Assembly (NCBI GenBank): GCA_902571235.1
Contig: CACGBI010000009.1
Span: 1-43,710, forward strand
DNA length: 43,710 bases
Direction of reading: 5' to 3'
Origin: an uncultured Pelagibacteraceae bacterium
Lineage (GTDB): Bacteria; Pseudomonadota; Alphaproteobacteria; Pelagibacterales; Pelagibacteraceae
Shown here: piece after piece, positions 18,601 to 26,278 of the stretch
How positions within the stretch are numbered: position 1 is the stretch's first letter
Layout of the letters: every line of letters begins with the position of its first letter
Program-made: the position numbers and the translations under genes
Notes under the pieces: model-generated
The model's input: the letters and a program-made list of their open reading frames with translations, nothing else
Told to the model about the DNA's origin: nothing
Databases searched by the model: none

Positions 18601-18623
18601 AGAATAAGAGATTAAATGCTTAA
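15618..18623 (+). CDS. soxA: Heterotetrameric sarcosine oxidase, alpha subunit
   Basis: Large subunit, 1001 residues, that binds NAD and tetrahydrofolate and passes the demethylation carbon to folate. The N-terminal 2Fe-2S-like fold (GFKGDTLASALLANDIHLVG, SFKYHRPRGIMTAGSEEPNA) lacks the cluster cysteines, as in true sarcosine oxidases. A dinucleotide-binding fold follows at CDVLIIGAGISGIMAAKIAA near residue 170. The C-terminal third is a GcvT-like aminomethyltransferase domain (AARESAGILDASTLGKIDI, NRVYTNAWSKLAVGKCRYG, FTGEHSYEINV). The expected reaction is sarcosine + H4folate + O2 to glycine + methylene-H4folate + H2O2. It ends inside soxG with an 8-base overlap. Confidence 0.95.
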   Translation: MTKNLRVKTGKAIDETYRISFKFNGSTYYGFKGDTLASALLANDIHLVGRSFKYHRPRGIMTAGSEEPNAIVQLHNNSSRTEPNVRATEIEIYEGLEASSQNCWPSVNFDIGGINNLLSPLLPAGFYYKTFMWPASFWEKYEYFIRRSAGLGKSPIKPDPDIYEHKYIHCDVLIIGAGISGIMAAKIAAKNGLKTLLVEEKPNLGGSTIYQNSDHFKINNQNSGSWLEKEINEIKKLNNLEIKTRTSVAAYHGYNFLLARENLTDHLPINQRKDKTRHKLLKIRAKKVISATGSIERPMIFDNNDRPGILLSSAIKRFADYFGVACGEKNILFTNNDSAYETAISLIQKGINIEAIIDNREEVNSKLIYEVEKNNIKIFKGYTVTDTSGYKRINKISVMQLSKDGQKVVGSKIILSCDCLGVSGGWTPAVHLFTQSGGKLKFREDDQVFIPNNYPSDQLSIGACNGDFTLDEILKTIPKSLIHYLDIKNTEYDNLEVSSSTNKSKRNIWLLPSDKILGKTKSFVDYQNDATAKDIKLALREGFKSIEHVKRYTTTGMGTDQGKLGNMHALGIISETAGAKMGELGTTTFRPPYTPLTFGTIVGRNVGEYFDIIRKTPLHDWHLDNKAEFENVGQWKRAWYYPKENENMHDAVQRESKAARESAGILDASTLGKIDIQGTDASEFLNRVYTNAWSKLAVGKCRYGLMLNEDGMVYDDGVTTRLGENHYIMTTTTGGAANVMGKLEDYLQTEWPELDVYLTSVTDHFATVSVCGPNSKKIVSEVIPDLDLSDESFPHMSFKNAKIGKINCRVMRISFTGEHSYEINVQANYGKSVWEKCMEAGKDFNITPYGTETMHLLRAEKGFIIVGQDTDATMTPIDLQMDWIVSKKKYDFIGKRSLYRSDTIKEDRKQLVGLLTDNPNEILEEGAQIVADINKSPIEMLGHVTSSYYSPNLQKSIALGVVRGGKNMIGQKLIIPMEKKNINVTVADPVFLDKENKRLNA

Positions 18624-19179
18624 TTATAATCCAGCTTTACCTGAACCGACATTATTTCAAGATCTTCAAATGAAGGAAGTTAAACCAATAATGAAATTAG
18701 TCATAAGAGGTAAAAAAAGGGAGTTTATTTCTGCAATTGGTAAATCATTAAATATTATTTTACCAACTGAAGCGAATACCTCTACTCAAAGTGATAAATT
18801 AACAGCTCTTTGGTTAAGTCCTGACGAGTGGATGATTTTTTCCAATGAACCTAATGATGAAAATACAAATAACTATGAAACTGAAAAAATATTAAATAAA
18901 AGTATTTCAAAATTAAATCTTGGTGCTGTTACAGATGTTACTGATCAATTTGTTTTGATTCATCTGAAAGGAAATAAGATTTATGAATTATTTCAAACTG
19001 GGTCACCGTTTAATTTTAATGATTTTCAAAATAAAAAAGGTGCTGTAACACAAACAATATTAGCTAGAATTGATATAATTGTTCATAATCAGGATAAAAA
19101 TGCTGTAAATTTATTTGTTAGACGTTCTTTTTCTCAACATTTGTTTTCTTGGATGAACGACGCTGCGTCAAGATTATAG
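18616..19179 (+). CDS. soxG: Heterotetrameric sarcosine oxidase, gamma subunit
   Basis: Fourth subunit of the sarcosine oxidase complex, 187 residues. The sequence has the family features [13 protein letters not shown] near residue 72, [16 protein letters not shown] near 112, and the end [18 protein letters not shown]. It resembles a small GcvT/YgfZ-like fold. Its start lies in the last codons of soxA (8-base overlap). Thirty-four bases separate it from the solute-binding protein gene, so the transporter genes are probably in the same transcript. Confidence 0.93.
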   Translation: MLNYNPALPEPTLFQDLQMKEVKPIMKLVIRGKKREFISAIGKSLNIILPTEANTSTQSDKLTALWLSPDEWMIFSNEPNDENTNNYETEKILNKSISKLNLGAVTDVTDQFVLIHLKGNKIYELFQTGSPFNFNDFQNKKGAVTQTILARIDIIVHNQDKNAVNLFVRRSFSQHLFSWMNDAASRL

Positions 19180-19213
19180 TCTCAATTTATTTCTAAATCA
19201 GTTAACAATCAGT

Positions 19214-19981
19214 ATGAAAAAATTATTATTATTAGCAATTTTTGCTATTTTACCATTTTCTTTAAACGCAGAATCAAATCTAGATAAAATCCTATCCAAA
19301 GGAGTTTTAAAAGTTGGAACAACTGGAGATTGGGATCCAATGACGATGAAAGACCCGGCAACTAACAAATATAAAGGATTTGATATTGACGTTATGAGTG
19401 AACTTGCAAAAGATATGGGTGTAAAAGTCGAGTTTGTACCTGCAGAATGGAAAACTATCGTTTCAGGTATTACATCAGCTAGATACGATATTTCAACAAG
19501 TGTAACAAAAACACCAAAAAGAGCTGAAGTAGCAGGATTTACAGATACTTATTATAAATATGGAACTGTTCCACTGGTTCTTAAAAAGAATTTAAATAAA
19601 TTTTCATCTTGGGATTCACTTAATAATTCTAATGTAACAATTGCCACTACTCTTGGAACATCTCAGGAAGAAAAAGCAAAGGAATTTTTTCCAAAATCAA
19701 AATTAAATTCAGTAGAGGCACCAGCAAGAGACTTTCAAGAAGTTTTAGCTGGTAGGGCAGATGGAAATATTACAAGTTCAACTGAAGCAAATAAATTAGT
19801 AATAAAATACCCACAGCTGGCTATAGTTCCTGATGGTGAAAAAAATCCAGCCTTCTTAGCAATGATGGTTCCTAAAGGAGATGAAAAATGGAACAATTAC
19901 GTTAATGAATGGATAAAAAAGAAAAAATCATCAGGCTTCTTCACTAAATTATTAGCTAAATACAATTTAAAAAGCTTATAA
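19214..19981 (+). CDS. Periplasmic family-3 solute-binding protein, PheC-like, of a sox-linked ABC transporter
   Basis: 255 residues with signal peptide [19 protein letters not shown] (likely cleavage after Ala19). The mature start [20 protein letters not shown] and the [19 protein letters not shown] block place it in the polar amino acid binding family. It looks especially like the branch that includes cyclohexadienyl dehydratase (PheC). Aligned from memory with HisJ, Arg103 ([12 protein letters not shown]) keeps the ligand-carboxylate contact, but the aspartate that holds the alpha-amino group is replaced by Ser188 (ITSSTEANK). Glu191 lines up with the PheC catalytic Glu. Its place behind soxBDAG suggests uptake of an N-methylated amino acid or betaine; that is inference. 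It could instead be an enzyme, but the adjacent permease argues for transport. Confidence 0.85.
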   Translation: MKKLLLLAIFAILPFSLNAESNLDKILSKGVLKVGTTGDWDPMTMKDPATNKYKGFDIDVMSELAKDMGVKVEFVPAEWKTIVSGITSARYDISTSVTKTPKRAEVAGFTDTYYKYGTVPLVLKKNLNKFSSWDSLNNSNVTIATTLGTSQEEKAKEFFPKSKLNSVEAPARDFQEVLAGRADGNITSSTEANKLVIKYPQLAIVPDGEKNPAFLAMMVPKGDEKWNNYVNEWIKKKKSSGFFTKLLAKYNLKSL

Positions 19982-20021
19982 TAAATTAGTAATTAATTTT
20001 TAATTCTTTATAAAACAGGAA

Positions 20022-20750
20022 GTGAGAAATTTATTTTTTTTACTTCTAATATTCCCTTTAACCTCATGTGGAAAAAGTGAGCTTAATTGGCTAATTTTAT
20101 CTCCAAATAATATTGATGGACTGACTAATTTAAAATTTTTACTAAGTGGTTTAACTACAACTATTTTTATTTCTATCGTATCAATAATTATTTCAATGAT
20201 AATTGGTTTTATCGTTGCTGTTCCGTCCTTGGCAAAAAATAAATTTTTAACTTATTTAAATATTGGATATGTTGAAATTGTAAGAGCAATCCCTCTTCTA
20301 GTTTTAATCCTTTGGATTTATTATGGATTACCAATAATGACTGGAATAAGCTTTAGTCCATTTGTATCTGGAATAATTGCTTTATCAATAAGCGAAAGTG
20401 CATTCCAAGCTGAAATATTTAGAGCAGGTATAAATTCAATAAAGAAAGCACAATGGGAAGCAGGAAGCTCGCTTGGTTTAGATTTCTTTAGAAAATTAAG
20501 ACTAGTTATTTTGCCTCAAGCAATAAAAAATATTTTACCTGCTATAGGAAATCAATTTGTTTATGTATTAAAAATGTCTTCTTTAGTTTCAATAATTGGG
20601 ATTGGTGATTTAACACGAAAGGCAAACGAACTGGTTGTTACAACTTATAGACCTTTAGAAATATACACCTTTTTAATATTTGAATATTTAATTTTAATTT
20701 TAATAGTTTCTTATTATGTAAGAAAATTAGAAAAAAAATTAGAAAAGTAA
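20022..20750 (+). CDS. ABC transporter permease (polar amino acid type, HisMQ family), sox-linked
   Basis: 242 residues. After an unusual N-terminus there are about five membrane segments (from residue 43 onward). It has the HisM/GlnP signature: EIVRAIPLLVLILWIYYGLP, SESAFQAEIFRAGI, and the EAA loop QWEAGSSLGLDFFRKLRLVI with LPQAIKNILPAIGNQF, which contacts the ATPase. The start is GTG at 20022; AGGA lies only one base before it, closer than usual. The first 16 residues (NLFFLLLIFPLTSC) look like a lipoprotein signal with Cys16 in LTSC. It follows the binding-protein gene by 40 bp. No ATPase gene is in this window, so the ATP-hydrolysing subunit must be elsewhere or shared. Confidence 0.9.
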   Translation: MRNLFFLLLIFPLTSCGKSELNWLILSPNNIDGLTNLKFLLSGLTTTIFISIVSIIISMIIGFIVAVPSLAKNKFLTYLNIGYVEIVRAIPLLVLILWIYYGLPIMTGISFSPFVSGIIALSISESAFQAEIFRAGINSIKKAQWEAGSSLGLDFFRKLRLVILPQAIKNILPAIGNQFVYVLKMSSLVSIIGIGDLTRKANELVVTTYRPLEIYTFLIFEYLILILIVSYYVRKLEKKLEK

Positions 20751-20757
20751 TTTTAAA

Positions 20758-21381
20758 TTATATTTTTTTATATATTTGTCTTGCAACATGTGGATCTTCC
20801 TCATTAAAATTTGCAAAACCACATGAACTTTTTGAATATGTATTAACAAATTTTTCTTTAGTAAAAAAACTTATAATCTTTTTAGGGTTTAGATAATTTC
20901 TAAAATGCTTTTTAAATACCTTCTTTTTTTTTTTATCTAAATGAGTTCTATACTCTATAAATACTTTTTCATTTTTATTCAAAATTCTTGATAAAAGTTT
21001 TATAAAAATTTTAATTTCATCATTTTTAAGAGAGTGGATAAAAAATCTTGCGTATATTGTTTTTTTTAATTTTTTGAGATATCTAATATCAAAATCTTTT
21101 GTAACATCAGCAATTTTAAAACTTACGTTTTTAATATTTTTAAATTTTCTAATGTTTTCAAATATTGCACTTTTACTTAAATCATATGCAATAATTTTTT
21201 TATAATGATTGGACATATGAAAAGCATCTCTTCCATTCCCACACCCAAATTCAATTAAAATATTTTTATTTAAATCATAACTCAAAGTAAAAATAGAAAA
21301 TTGAGATGGAAAATTTATTTTTTTCTTTATTTTTTTTATTTTATAAAATTTATTCCAGTAAGAATTTCTATTATTAATCAT
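20758..21381 (-). CDS. Class I SAM-dependent methyltransferase, substrate unknown
   Basis: 207 residues with a clear SAM-binding motif I, ILIEFGCGNGRDAFHMS (residues about 46-62), followed by KKIIAYDLSKSAI as motif II. Motif IV is probably IYARFFIHSLKNDEI, and a late FNEEDPHVARQIY near the C-terminus resembles methyltransferases found in surface-polysaccharide clusters. The protein is rich in lysine (for example a KKKKKVFKKHF stretch). No signal peptide. It is convergent with the sox-linked permease (7 bp between the stops) and 37 bp downstream of the nuclease gene. The substrate cannot be told from sequence alone. Confidence 0.7.
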   Translation of the reverse strand: MINNRNSYWNKFYKIKKIKKKINFPSQFSIFTLSYDLNKNILIEFGCGNGRDAFHMSNHYKKIIAYDLSKSAIFENIRKFKNIKNVSFKIADVTKDFDIRYLKKLKKTIYARFFIHSLKNDEIKIFIKLLSRILNKNEKVFIEYRTHLDKKKKKVFKKHFRNYLNPKKIISFFTKEKFVNTYSKSSCGFANFNEEDPHVARQIYKKI

Positions 21382-21418
21382 ATATTTTGTTAATAGTTAA
21401 AAAATTTTATTAATACAA

Positions 21419-21898
21419 TCAATTATTTCTTCTATAATTCCATGGATATTCAAATTCCATAGACCACATACCAAGATTATTTATTCTTGCATAATCTTCA
21501 TCATAAACAAACTTTTTTGAGTATTTTCTATAAGCAAAAGCATACCCTTTTTTCACTAAATAAGTTGACAAACTAATATTATTTACAAAACATTCTGCTA
21601 GAGTTCTGTTATATTGATCTTTCCCTTGTCTTATACATTCTACTTTATTATTGCCAATTTTTTCAGCTAATAATTTTTTAGCTTGAACACCACACAAAAT
21701 AACTTCATTATCCTTATTACAAGTTTGTTTAAGTTCTGGAGTATCTATTCCGCTAAATCGAATTTTTTCTCCATTTAAGTGAATAGTATCTCCATCTACA
21801 ATCTTAACTTTATGCGATTTTACATCATAATAAGTTAGAAAAAAAAATATTAAACAGAGACTAATAACTAAAAAGAGATTTGTTTTGTTTAAATACAT
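21419..21898 (-). CDS. Thermonuclease (SNase)-family protein with N-terminal membrane anchor
   Basis: 159 residues. An N-terminal hydrophobic segment (NLFLVISLCLIFFFLTYY, residues about 7-24) acts as a signal anchor or signal peptide, so the nuclease domain is probably outside the cytoplasm. The SNase/OB fold is seen as VKIVDGDTIHLNGEKIRFSG, then IDTPEL with an acidic calcium ligand, QYNRTLAECFVN with the catalytic Arg, and the end MWSMEFEYPWNYRRNN. Members cleave DNA and RNA; a role in nucleic-acid scavenging is possible but unproven. Its start lies 38 bases inside the 3' end of the MATE gene, so the two are probably co-transcribed. Confidence 0.88.
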   Translation of the reverse strand: MYLNKTNLFLVISLCLIFFFLTYYDVKSHKVKIVDGDTIHLNGEKIRFSGIDTPELKQTCNKDNEVILCGVQAKKLLAEKIGNNKVECIRQGKDQYNRTLAECFVNNISLSTYLVKKGYAFAYRKYSKKFVYDEDYARINNLGMWSMEFEYPWNYRRNN

Positions 21899-23231
21899 TA
21901 TTTAAAAAGTAGCCAATAAAAATTATTACAATAATTCCCATTACCCAATTAGTTGCCATAATTGTATAAAATATATCTTCATAATTACCACCTCTTATAT
22001 TAATTACATACCATAAACTTAAAAAAGGAAATGCAGTTAATCTTAAGATGCTTAAATAAAGACTATAAAGAGGTTTTTTAACTGCTTGAAATACAGCTGT
22101 AGTAATAAAGAACACAGGATAAATTGGTCCAATTAAAGCTGCAACTTTTAGATATATAGCTCCACTATTTACTGCTTGTTGATTATCAGTAAATAAAGAG
22201 ACAAAAAATTCTGCGCCAAAAAAAATTATTATTCCAGCGATTGCCATGAATGAGGAACCAAATAACAGAGCCTTTGTATAAAGCTCTCTAATTCTATCAT
22301 AAGCTTTAGCTCCGAAGTTTTGACCTCCAATAGAAAGAACCGCTGTATTTAATCCAATAACTGGAAGTAAAAATACTTGTTCCACTCTTAACGCTGCACC
22401 ATAACCAGCTGTTGCTAAATCACCAAACTGACCAATGAAATATAGAATATTAAATATACCTACTCCAATAAATAACATACTAAACATTACAGGCACGGCT
22501 TGTTCTGTAAGTGGTTTTAAGTACTCAAATTTAGGAATAAAACATTGAGCTTTAAGAAATTTTCTAATTTTACAATTATTTACTTTATAAGCTAAATAGA
22601 TTGTTCCAATTGACTGTGAAATTACAGTAGCTATTGCAAGTCCCGCAATACCAAAACCTGGAATAAAACCATATCCCCATATAAATAAAGGATTTAAAAA
22701 AATATTAAGAAAAAAACTAAATATTAAAACATTTCTATAACTTTTAGTATCGCCTTGTGCATTTAAGGTTCCATTTAATGATATTTGTATCAATACAATA
22801 AAAGTTCCATAAAAAATAATGTCTAGATATTCTCTTGTTAAAGCTATTCCAACAACGTCAGATCCCATCACTCCTAAAAGATAATTTGATACGTTTAAAC
22901 CAAATAAAGTAACTAATACTGATACAGCTAATGCAAAAATTAAGGATTGTGCAACATACATAGATGCAATTCTTTCTTTTTTTTCACCTATAGAATTACC
23001 AATTAAAGCATTAGTAGCTGCTCCTAATCCAACACCAACAGCAATAATAGTAAAATAAATTGGAAAAGATTTTGCAATTGCACTTATAGCTTCAGGTGAA
23101 ATTCTTCCAGCAAACCAAGTATCGACTAAATTATAAAAGGTTTGAAACAATGATCCAACACTAGCTGGAATAGTAACTTTTCTGAGTAATGACCAAATTG
23201 GATCTTTAGTTAATTTTATTGATTTAGACAA
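21861..23231 (-). CDS. MATE-family efflux transporter
   Basis: 456 residues with about twelve membrane segments, typical of cation-coupled multidrug and toxin extrusion pumps. The N-terminus has LTKDPIWSLLRKVTIPASVG, and SLFQTFYNLVDTWFAG is the classic MATE first-helix motif. The mid-protein pattern LNPLFIWGYGFIPGFGIAG is also typical. The start codon is TTG (23229-23231), supported by AAGGA (23237-23241) five bases upstream within the end of trhO; no ATG is suitable. The substrate is unknown. It lies 8 bp after trhO and overlaps the SNase gene by 38 bp. Confidence 0.93.
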   Translation of the reverse strand: MSKSIKLTKDPIWSLLRKVTIPASVGSLFQTFYNLVDTWFAGRISPEAISAIAKSFPIYFTIIAVGVGLGAATNALIGNSIGEKKERIASMYVAQSLIFALAVSVLVTLFGLNVSNYLLGVMGSDVVGIALTREYLDIIFYGTFIVLIQISLNGTLNAQGDTKSYRNVLIFSFFLNIFLNPLFIWGYGFIPGFGIAGLAIATVISQSIGTIYLAYKVNNCKIRKFLKAQCFIPKFEYLKPLTEQAVPVMFSMLFIGVGIFNILYFIGQFGDLATAGYGAALRVEQVFLLPVIGLNTAVLSIGGQNFGAKAYDRIRELYTKALLFGSSFMAIAGIIIFFGAEFFVSLFTDNQQAVNSGAIYLKVAALIGPIYPVFFITTAVFQAVKKPLYSLYLSILRLTAFPFLSLWYVINIRGGNYEDIFYTIMATNWVMGIIVIIFIGYFLNNVFKQNKSLFSY

Positions 23232-23239
23232 AGTTATCC

Positions 23240-24148
23240 TTATTTAAATTCTTTTTGAAAAATATATTTTTTTCCAGATTGTTTTGCTTTGTATATCTGA
23301 CTTTGTCTCATTCTAAAACGTGATTTTTGATTTTCAGTTAAGTTGTTATAACAATTTGGACAAGAAACACCCTCCTCGTACTTATTTGATCTTTTATCTT
23401 TAGAAGATATAGGCATTCTACATCCACTACACATAGAATAAGAACCTAACTTTAATCCATGTTTTAGACTAATTCTATTATCAAAAACAAAACACTCGCC
23501 TTTCCACAAACTTTCTTTTTTTTTAATCTTCTTTAGATAATTTAAAATACCGCCATTTAATTGGTAAATATTCTTAAATCCTTTCTTCTTCAAATAAACA
23601 GAGGTTTTTTCACAACGTATTCCACCGGTACAAAACATTGCGACTGGTTTATTTTTCTTAAGCTTATTTAAGTACTTAGGAAAATCTCTGAAATTATTTA
23701 CGTTTGGATTTACTGATCTTTTAAAAGTTCCAACCTTATATTCAAAAGGTTTTCTAGTATCAATTATGTGAGTATCTTTATTTTTAATTAGTTTATTCCA
23801 ATCTTTTGGTTTTAAATGAGTTTTCGTATTTCTATCTTTAGAATTGATAGTTAAATTCATTGGAACAATTTCTTTTTTGATCTTAACTTTAGGTTTGTGA
23901 AAAGGCTGAAATTTAGATTTAGATTCATTACTACTATCAAATTCTTTAAATGAAAAAAAAGATTTCAATTTTTTGGTTGTTTTATCAATATCTTTGACTC
24001 TACCAGAAATAGTCCCGTTTAATCCTTCTTTAGCAATGATTATGGTTCCTCTTATATTGTTAGAGAAAAGAAACTTTTGTAAAAAAACTTTATCTTTCTT
24101 TAAAGATTTAATTTGTATGAATTTATAAAAACCAAAAACTTTAAACAT
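23240..24148 (-). CDS. trhO: tRNA uridine(34) 5-hydroxylase TrhO (YceA family, rhodanese-like)
   Basis: Oxygen-dependent enzyme that hydroxylates U34 in tRNA anticodons. 302 residues. The N-terminal acylphosphatase-like part has NIRGTIIIAKEGLNGTISG; the central rhodanese domain has HIIDTRKPFEYKVGTF and the active-site loop VAMFCTGGIRCEKTSVYLKK, with both conserved cysteines. A C-terminal Cys-rich zone follows (CSGCRMPIS and CPNC). It overlaps the downstream stop codons closely: one base with the O-methyltransferase gene upstream, and 8 bp to the MATE gene downstream. Confidence 0.93.
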   Translation of the reverse strand: MFKVFGFYKFIQIKSLKKDKVFLQKFLFSNNIRGTIIIAKEGLNGTISGRVKDIDKTTKKLKSFFSFKEFDSSNESKSKFQPFHKPKVKIKKEIVPMNLTINSKDRNTKTHLKPKDWNKLIKNKDTHIIDTRKPFEYKVGTFKRSVNPNVNNFRDFPKYLNKLKKNKPVAMFCTGGIRCEKTSVYLKKKGFKNIYQLNGGILNYLKKIKKKESLWKGECFVFDNRISLKHGLKLGSYSMCSGCRMPISSKDKRSNKYEEGVSCPNCYNNLTENQKSRFRMRQSQIYKAKQSGKKYIFQKEFK

Positions 24149-24798
24149 TACAAGACCCTACAAACAGTCATTCCATCACCTAATGGTATAATGATTTGCT
24201 CTACTCTTTTATCTTCAAATACAAATTTATTAAATTCTCTAATATTTACAGTAAATTTATCATTATTTTTCTCATCAGCCACTTCTCCATGCCACAAAAC
24301 ATTGTCAATGATGATTAATCCATTTTTATCTAAAAGTTCTAAAGATTTTTCATAATATTCTTTATAATTCATTTTATCAGCATCAATAAAAATCATATCA
24401 AATTTATTATTTTTTAATTCTTTTAAACTTTCAAGAGCAGGTTTGATTATTGTTTGAATTTTATGATCTTGATTTGCTTTTTTAAAAAAATCTAATGCTA
24501 TTTTGTTTGTTTCTTCGTTTTTATCTAGAGCAATTAATTTTCCTTCATCAGGTAAGGCTAGTGAAATTGAGAGAGCACTAAGTCCTGTAAAAGTTCCAAT
24601 TTCAAGAACATTTTTAATATTTGATATCTTTATAATTAGATGAAGAAAATGACATTGAGTAGGATCAATCTGCATTCTTTTGATGTCACCTAAAGTTTTA
24701 TTATAATTGATTATCTCATGTTGTACTGGATGTAAATTTAAACCAAAATCATTAATGTAATTTTGTAATTTTTCTGTAATATCAAGGTTTGCACCCAT
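24148..24798 (-). CDS. O-methyltransferase (caffeoyl-CoA O-methyltransferase-like family 3)
   Basis: 216 residues. SAM-binding motif I is VLEIGTFTGLSALSISLALP; the metal-binding aspartate segment is FDMIFIDADKMNYKEYYEKS, and LIIIDNVLWHGEVAD supplies the further metal residues. This combination is characteristic of the divalent-metal-dependent catechol-type O-methyltransferase family (PF01596). Bacterial members act on varied small catechols or, in the TrmR group, on tRNA U34 hydroxyuridine. Its position next to trhO, which makes 5-hydroxyuridine-34, makes a TrmR-like role attractive but unproven. It starts one codon after gatB ends and overlaps trhO by one base. Confidence 0.85.
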   Translation of the reverse strand: MGANLDITEKLQNYINDFGLNLHPVQHEIINYNKTLGDIKRMQIDPTQCHFLHLIIKISNIKNVLEIGTFTGLSALSISLALPDEGKLIALDKNEETNKIALDFFKKANQDHKIQTIIKPALESLKELKNNKFDMIFIDADKMNYKEYYEKSLELLDKNGLIIIDNVLWHGEVADEKNNDKFTVNIREFNKFVFEDKRVEQIIIPLGDGMTVCRVL

Positions 24799-24799
24799 T

Positions 24800-26278
24800 C
24801 TACTGAAGTTTTTTCTTTAATATCTCATTTATAAGTTGAGGATTGGCTTTACCACCAGAGACCTTCATCGCTTGACCAACAAAGAATCCAAATAGTTTTT
24901 CCTTGCCTTGTTTATATTCAATGGCTTTGTCTCTGTTGTCATTAATAATCTTATCTATTAGAGCCTCTAGTGCTTTGGGATCACTTTGTTGTTTTAACCC
25001 TTTTTCTTCAACAATTTTTTGAGGATCCTTATCTCCATCCATCATTAATTCAAATACTGTTTTAGCTATTTTTCCTGAGATTGTTCCGTTTTTAATTAAG
25101 TTCACTAGTATTGCTAAATTCTTTGCACTTATTGGGCTTTGAGAGATTTCCAAATTTTTATTATTTAAAACAGCAAACAACTCACCTGTAATCCAGTTGA
25201 CTGCTAATTTTATATCTTTGTTTTTTCCCATCTTAGCCACAACTTCTTCGAAATATTTTCCTGTATCAATATCTGAGACTAAAATATTTGCTTCATATGG
25301 CGATAGTTTAAACTCTTCTATAAATCTCTTCTTTTTGTCATCTGGTAATTCAGGAATATCAGTTTTAAGTTGATTAATAAATTCATTGGAAACTTCTAGT
25401 GGTAATAAGTCTGGATCTGGAAAATACCTATAATCATGAGCATCTTCCTTTGATCTCATAGATCTTGTTTCATTTTTTTTTGTGTCAAATAATCTTGTTT
25501 CTTGATCAATTGATTTGCCTTCTTCTATTAAATCAACTTGTCTATTAGCTTCATATTCAATGGCCATTTGCATAAATTTGATAGAGTTTACATTTTTAAT
25601 CTCACATCTTGTTCCAAATTCTTTTGATCCCTTTGCTCTAACTGAAACGTTAACATCAGCTCTTAACGATCCTTCTTGCATATTACCATCACATGTACCT
25701 AAATATCTCATTATTGATCTTAATTTCTTAATATAGGCACTCACTTCATCAGGTGATCTTAGATCAGGTTTACTTACAATTTCCATTAAAGCTACTCCAG
25801 ATCTATTTAAGTCTACAAAAGTATTTTGTGGGTCAAGATCATGGATGCTTTTTCCTGCATCTTGTTCTAAATGTAATCTTTCTATGCCAACTTCTTTTTG
25901 ACCATCTGGCATATCTAAAATAACTTTACCCTCACCTACTATTGGATCTTTAAATTGAGAAATCTGATACCCTTGAGGTAAATCTGCATAAAAATAATTT
26001 TTTCTATCAAATACTGAGCGATTATTGATTTTTGCATTAAGGCCAATGCCAGTTTTAATTGCTTGTTTTACACAAAACTCATTTATTACAGGTAGCATTC
26101 CTGGAAATGCTGCATCAACTAAGCTTACTTGGGTATTTGGTTCAGCGCCAAATTTAGTTGACGATGCTGAAAATAATTTTGATTCTGAAGTGACTTGGGC
26201 ATGTACTTCTAATCCAATTACAACTTCATATTGATTGTCTTTTCTATTAATTAGATAATCTGATTTATTTTTACTCAT
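24800..26278 (-). CDS. gatB: Aspartyl/glutamyl-tRNA amidotransferase subunit B
   Basis: Kinase/transferase subunit that phosphorylates Glu-tRNA(Gln) or Asp-tRNA(Asn) for amidation. 492 residues, normal length. Seen: [20 protein letters not shown] at the start, [30 protein letters not shown], and [17 protein letters not shown]. The C-terminal helical and YqeY-like tail ([11 protein letters not shown] end) binds tRNA. The stop is TAG. It overlaps gatA by 4 bp (ATGA). With all three subunits present, the cell probably makes Gln-tRNA by the indirect route, though a glutaminyl-tRNA synthetase elsewhere cannot be excluded. Confidence 0.98.
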   Translation of the reverse strand: MSKNKSDYLINRKDNQYEVVIGLEVHAQVTSESKLFSASSTKFGAEPNTQVSLVDAAFPGMLPVINEFCVKQAIKTGIGLNAKINNRSVFDRKNYFYADLPQGYQISQFKDPIVGEGKVILDMPDGQKEVGIERLHLEQDAGKSIHDLDPQNTFVDLNRSGVALMEIVSKPDLRSPDEVSAYIKKLRSIMRYLGTCDGNMQEGSLRADVNVSVRAKGSKEFGTRCEIKNVNSIKFMQMAIEYEANRQVDLIEEGKSIDQETRLFDTKKNETRSMRSKEDAHDYRYFPDPDLLPLEVSNEFINQLKTDIPELPDDKKKRFIEEFKLSPYEANILVSDIDTGKYFEEVVAKMGKNKDIKLAVNWITGELFAVLNNKNLEISQSPISAKNLAILVNLIKNGTISGKIAKTVFELMMDGDKDPQKIVEEKGLKQQSDPKALEALIDKIINDNRDKAIEYKQGKEKLFGFFVGQAMKVSGGKANPQLINEILKKKLQ

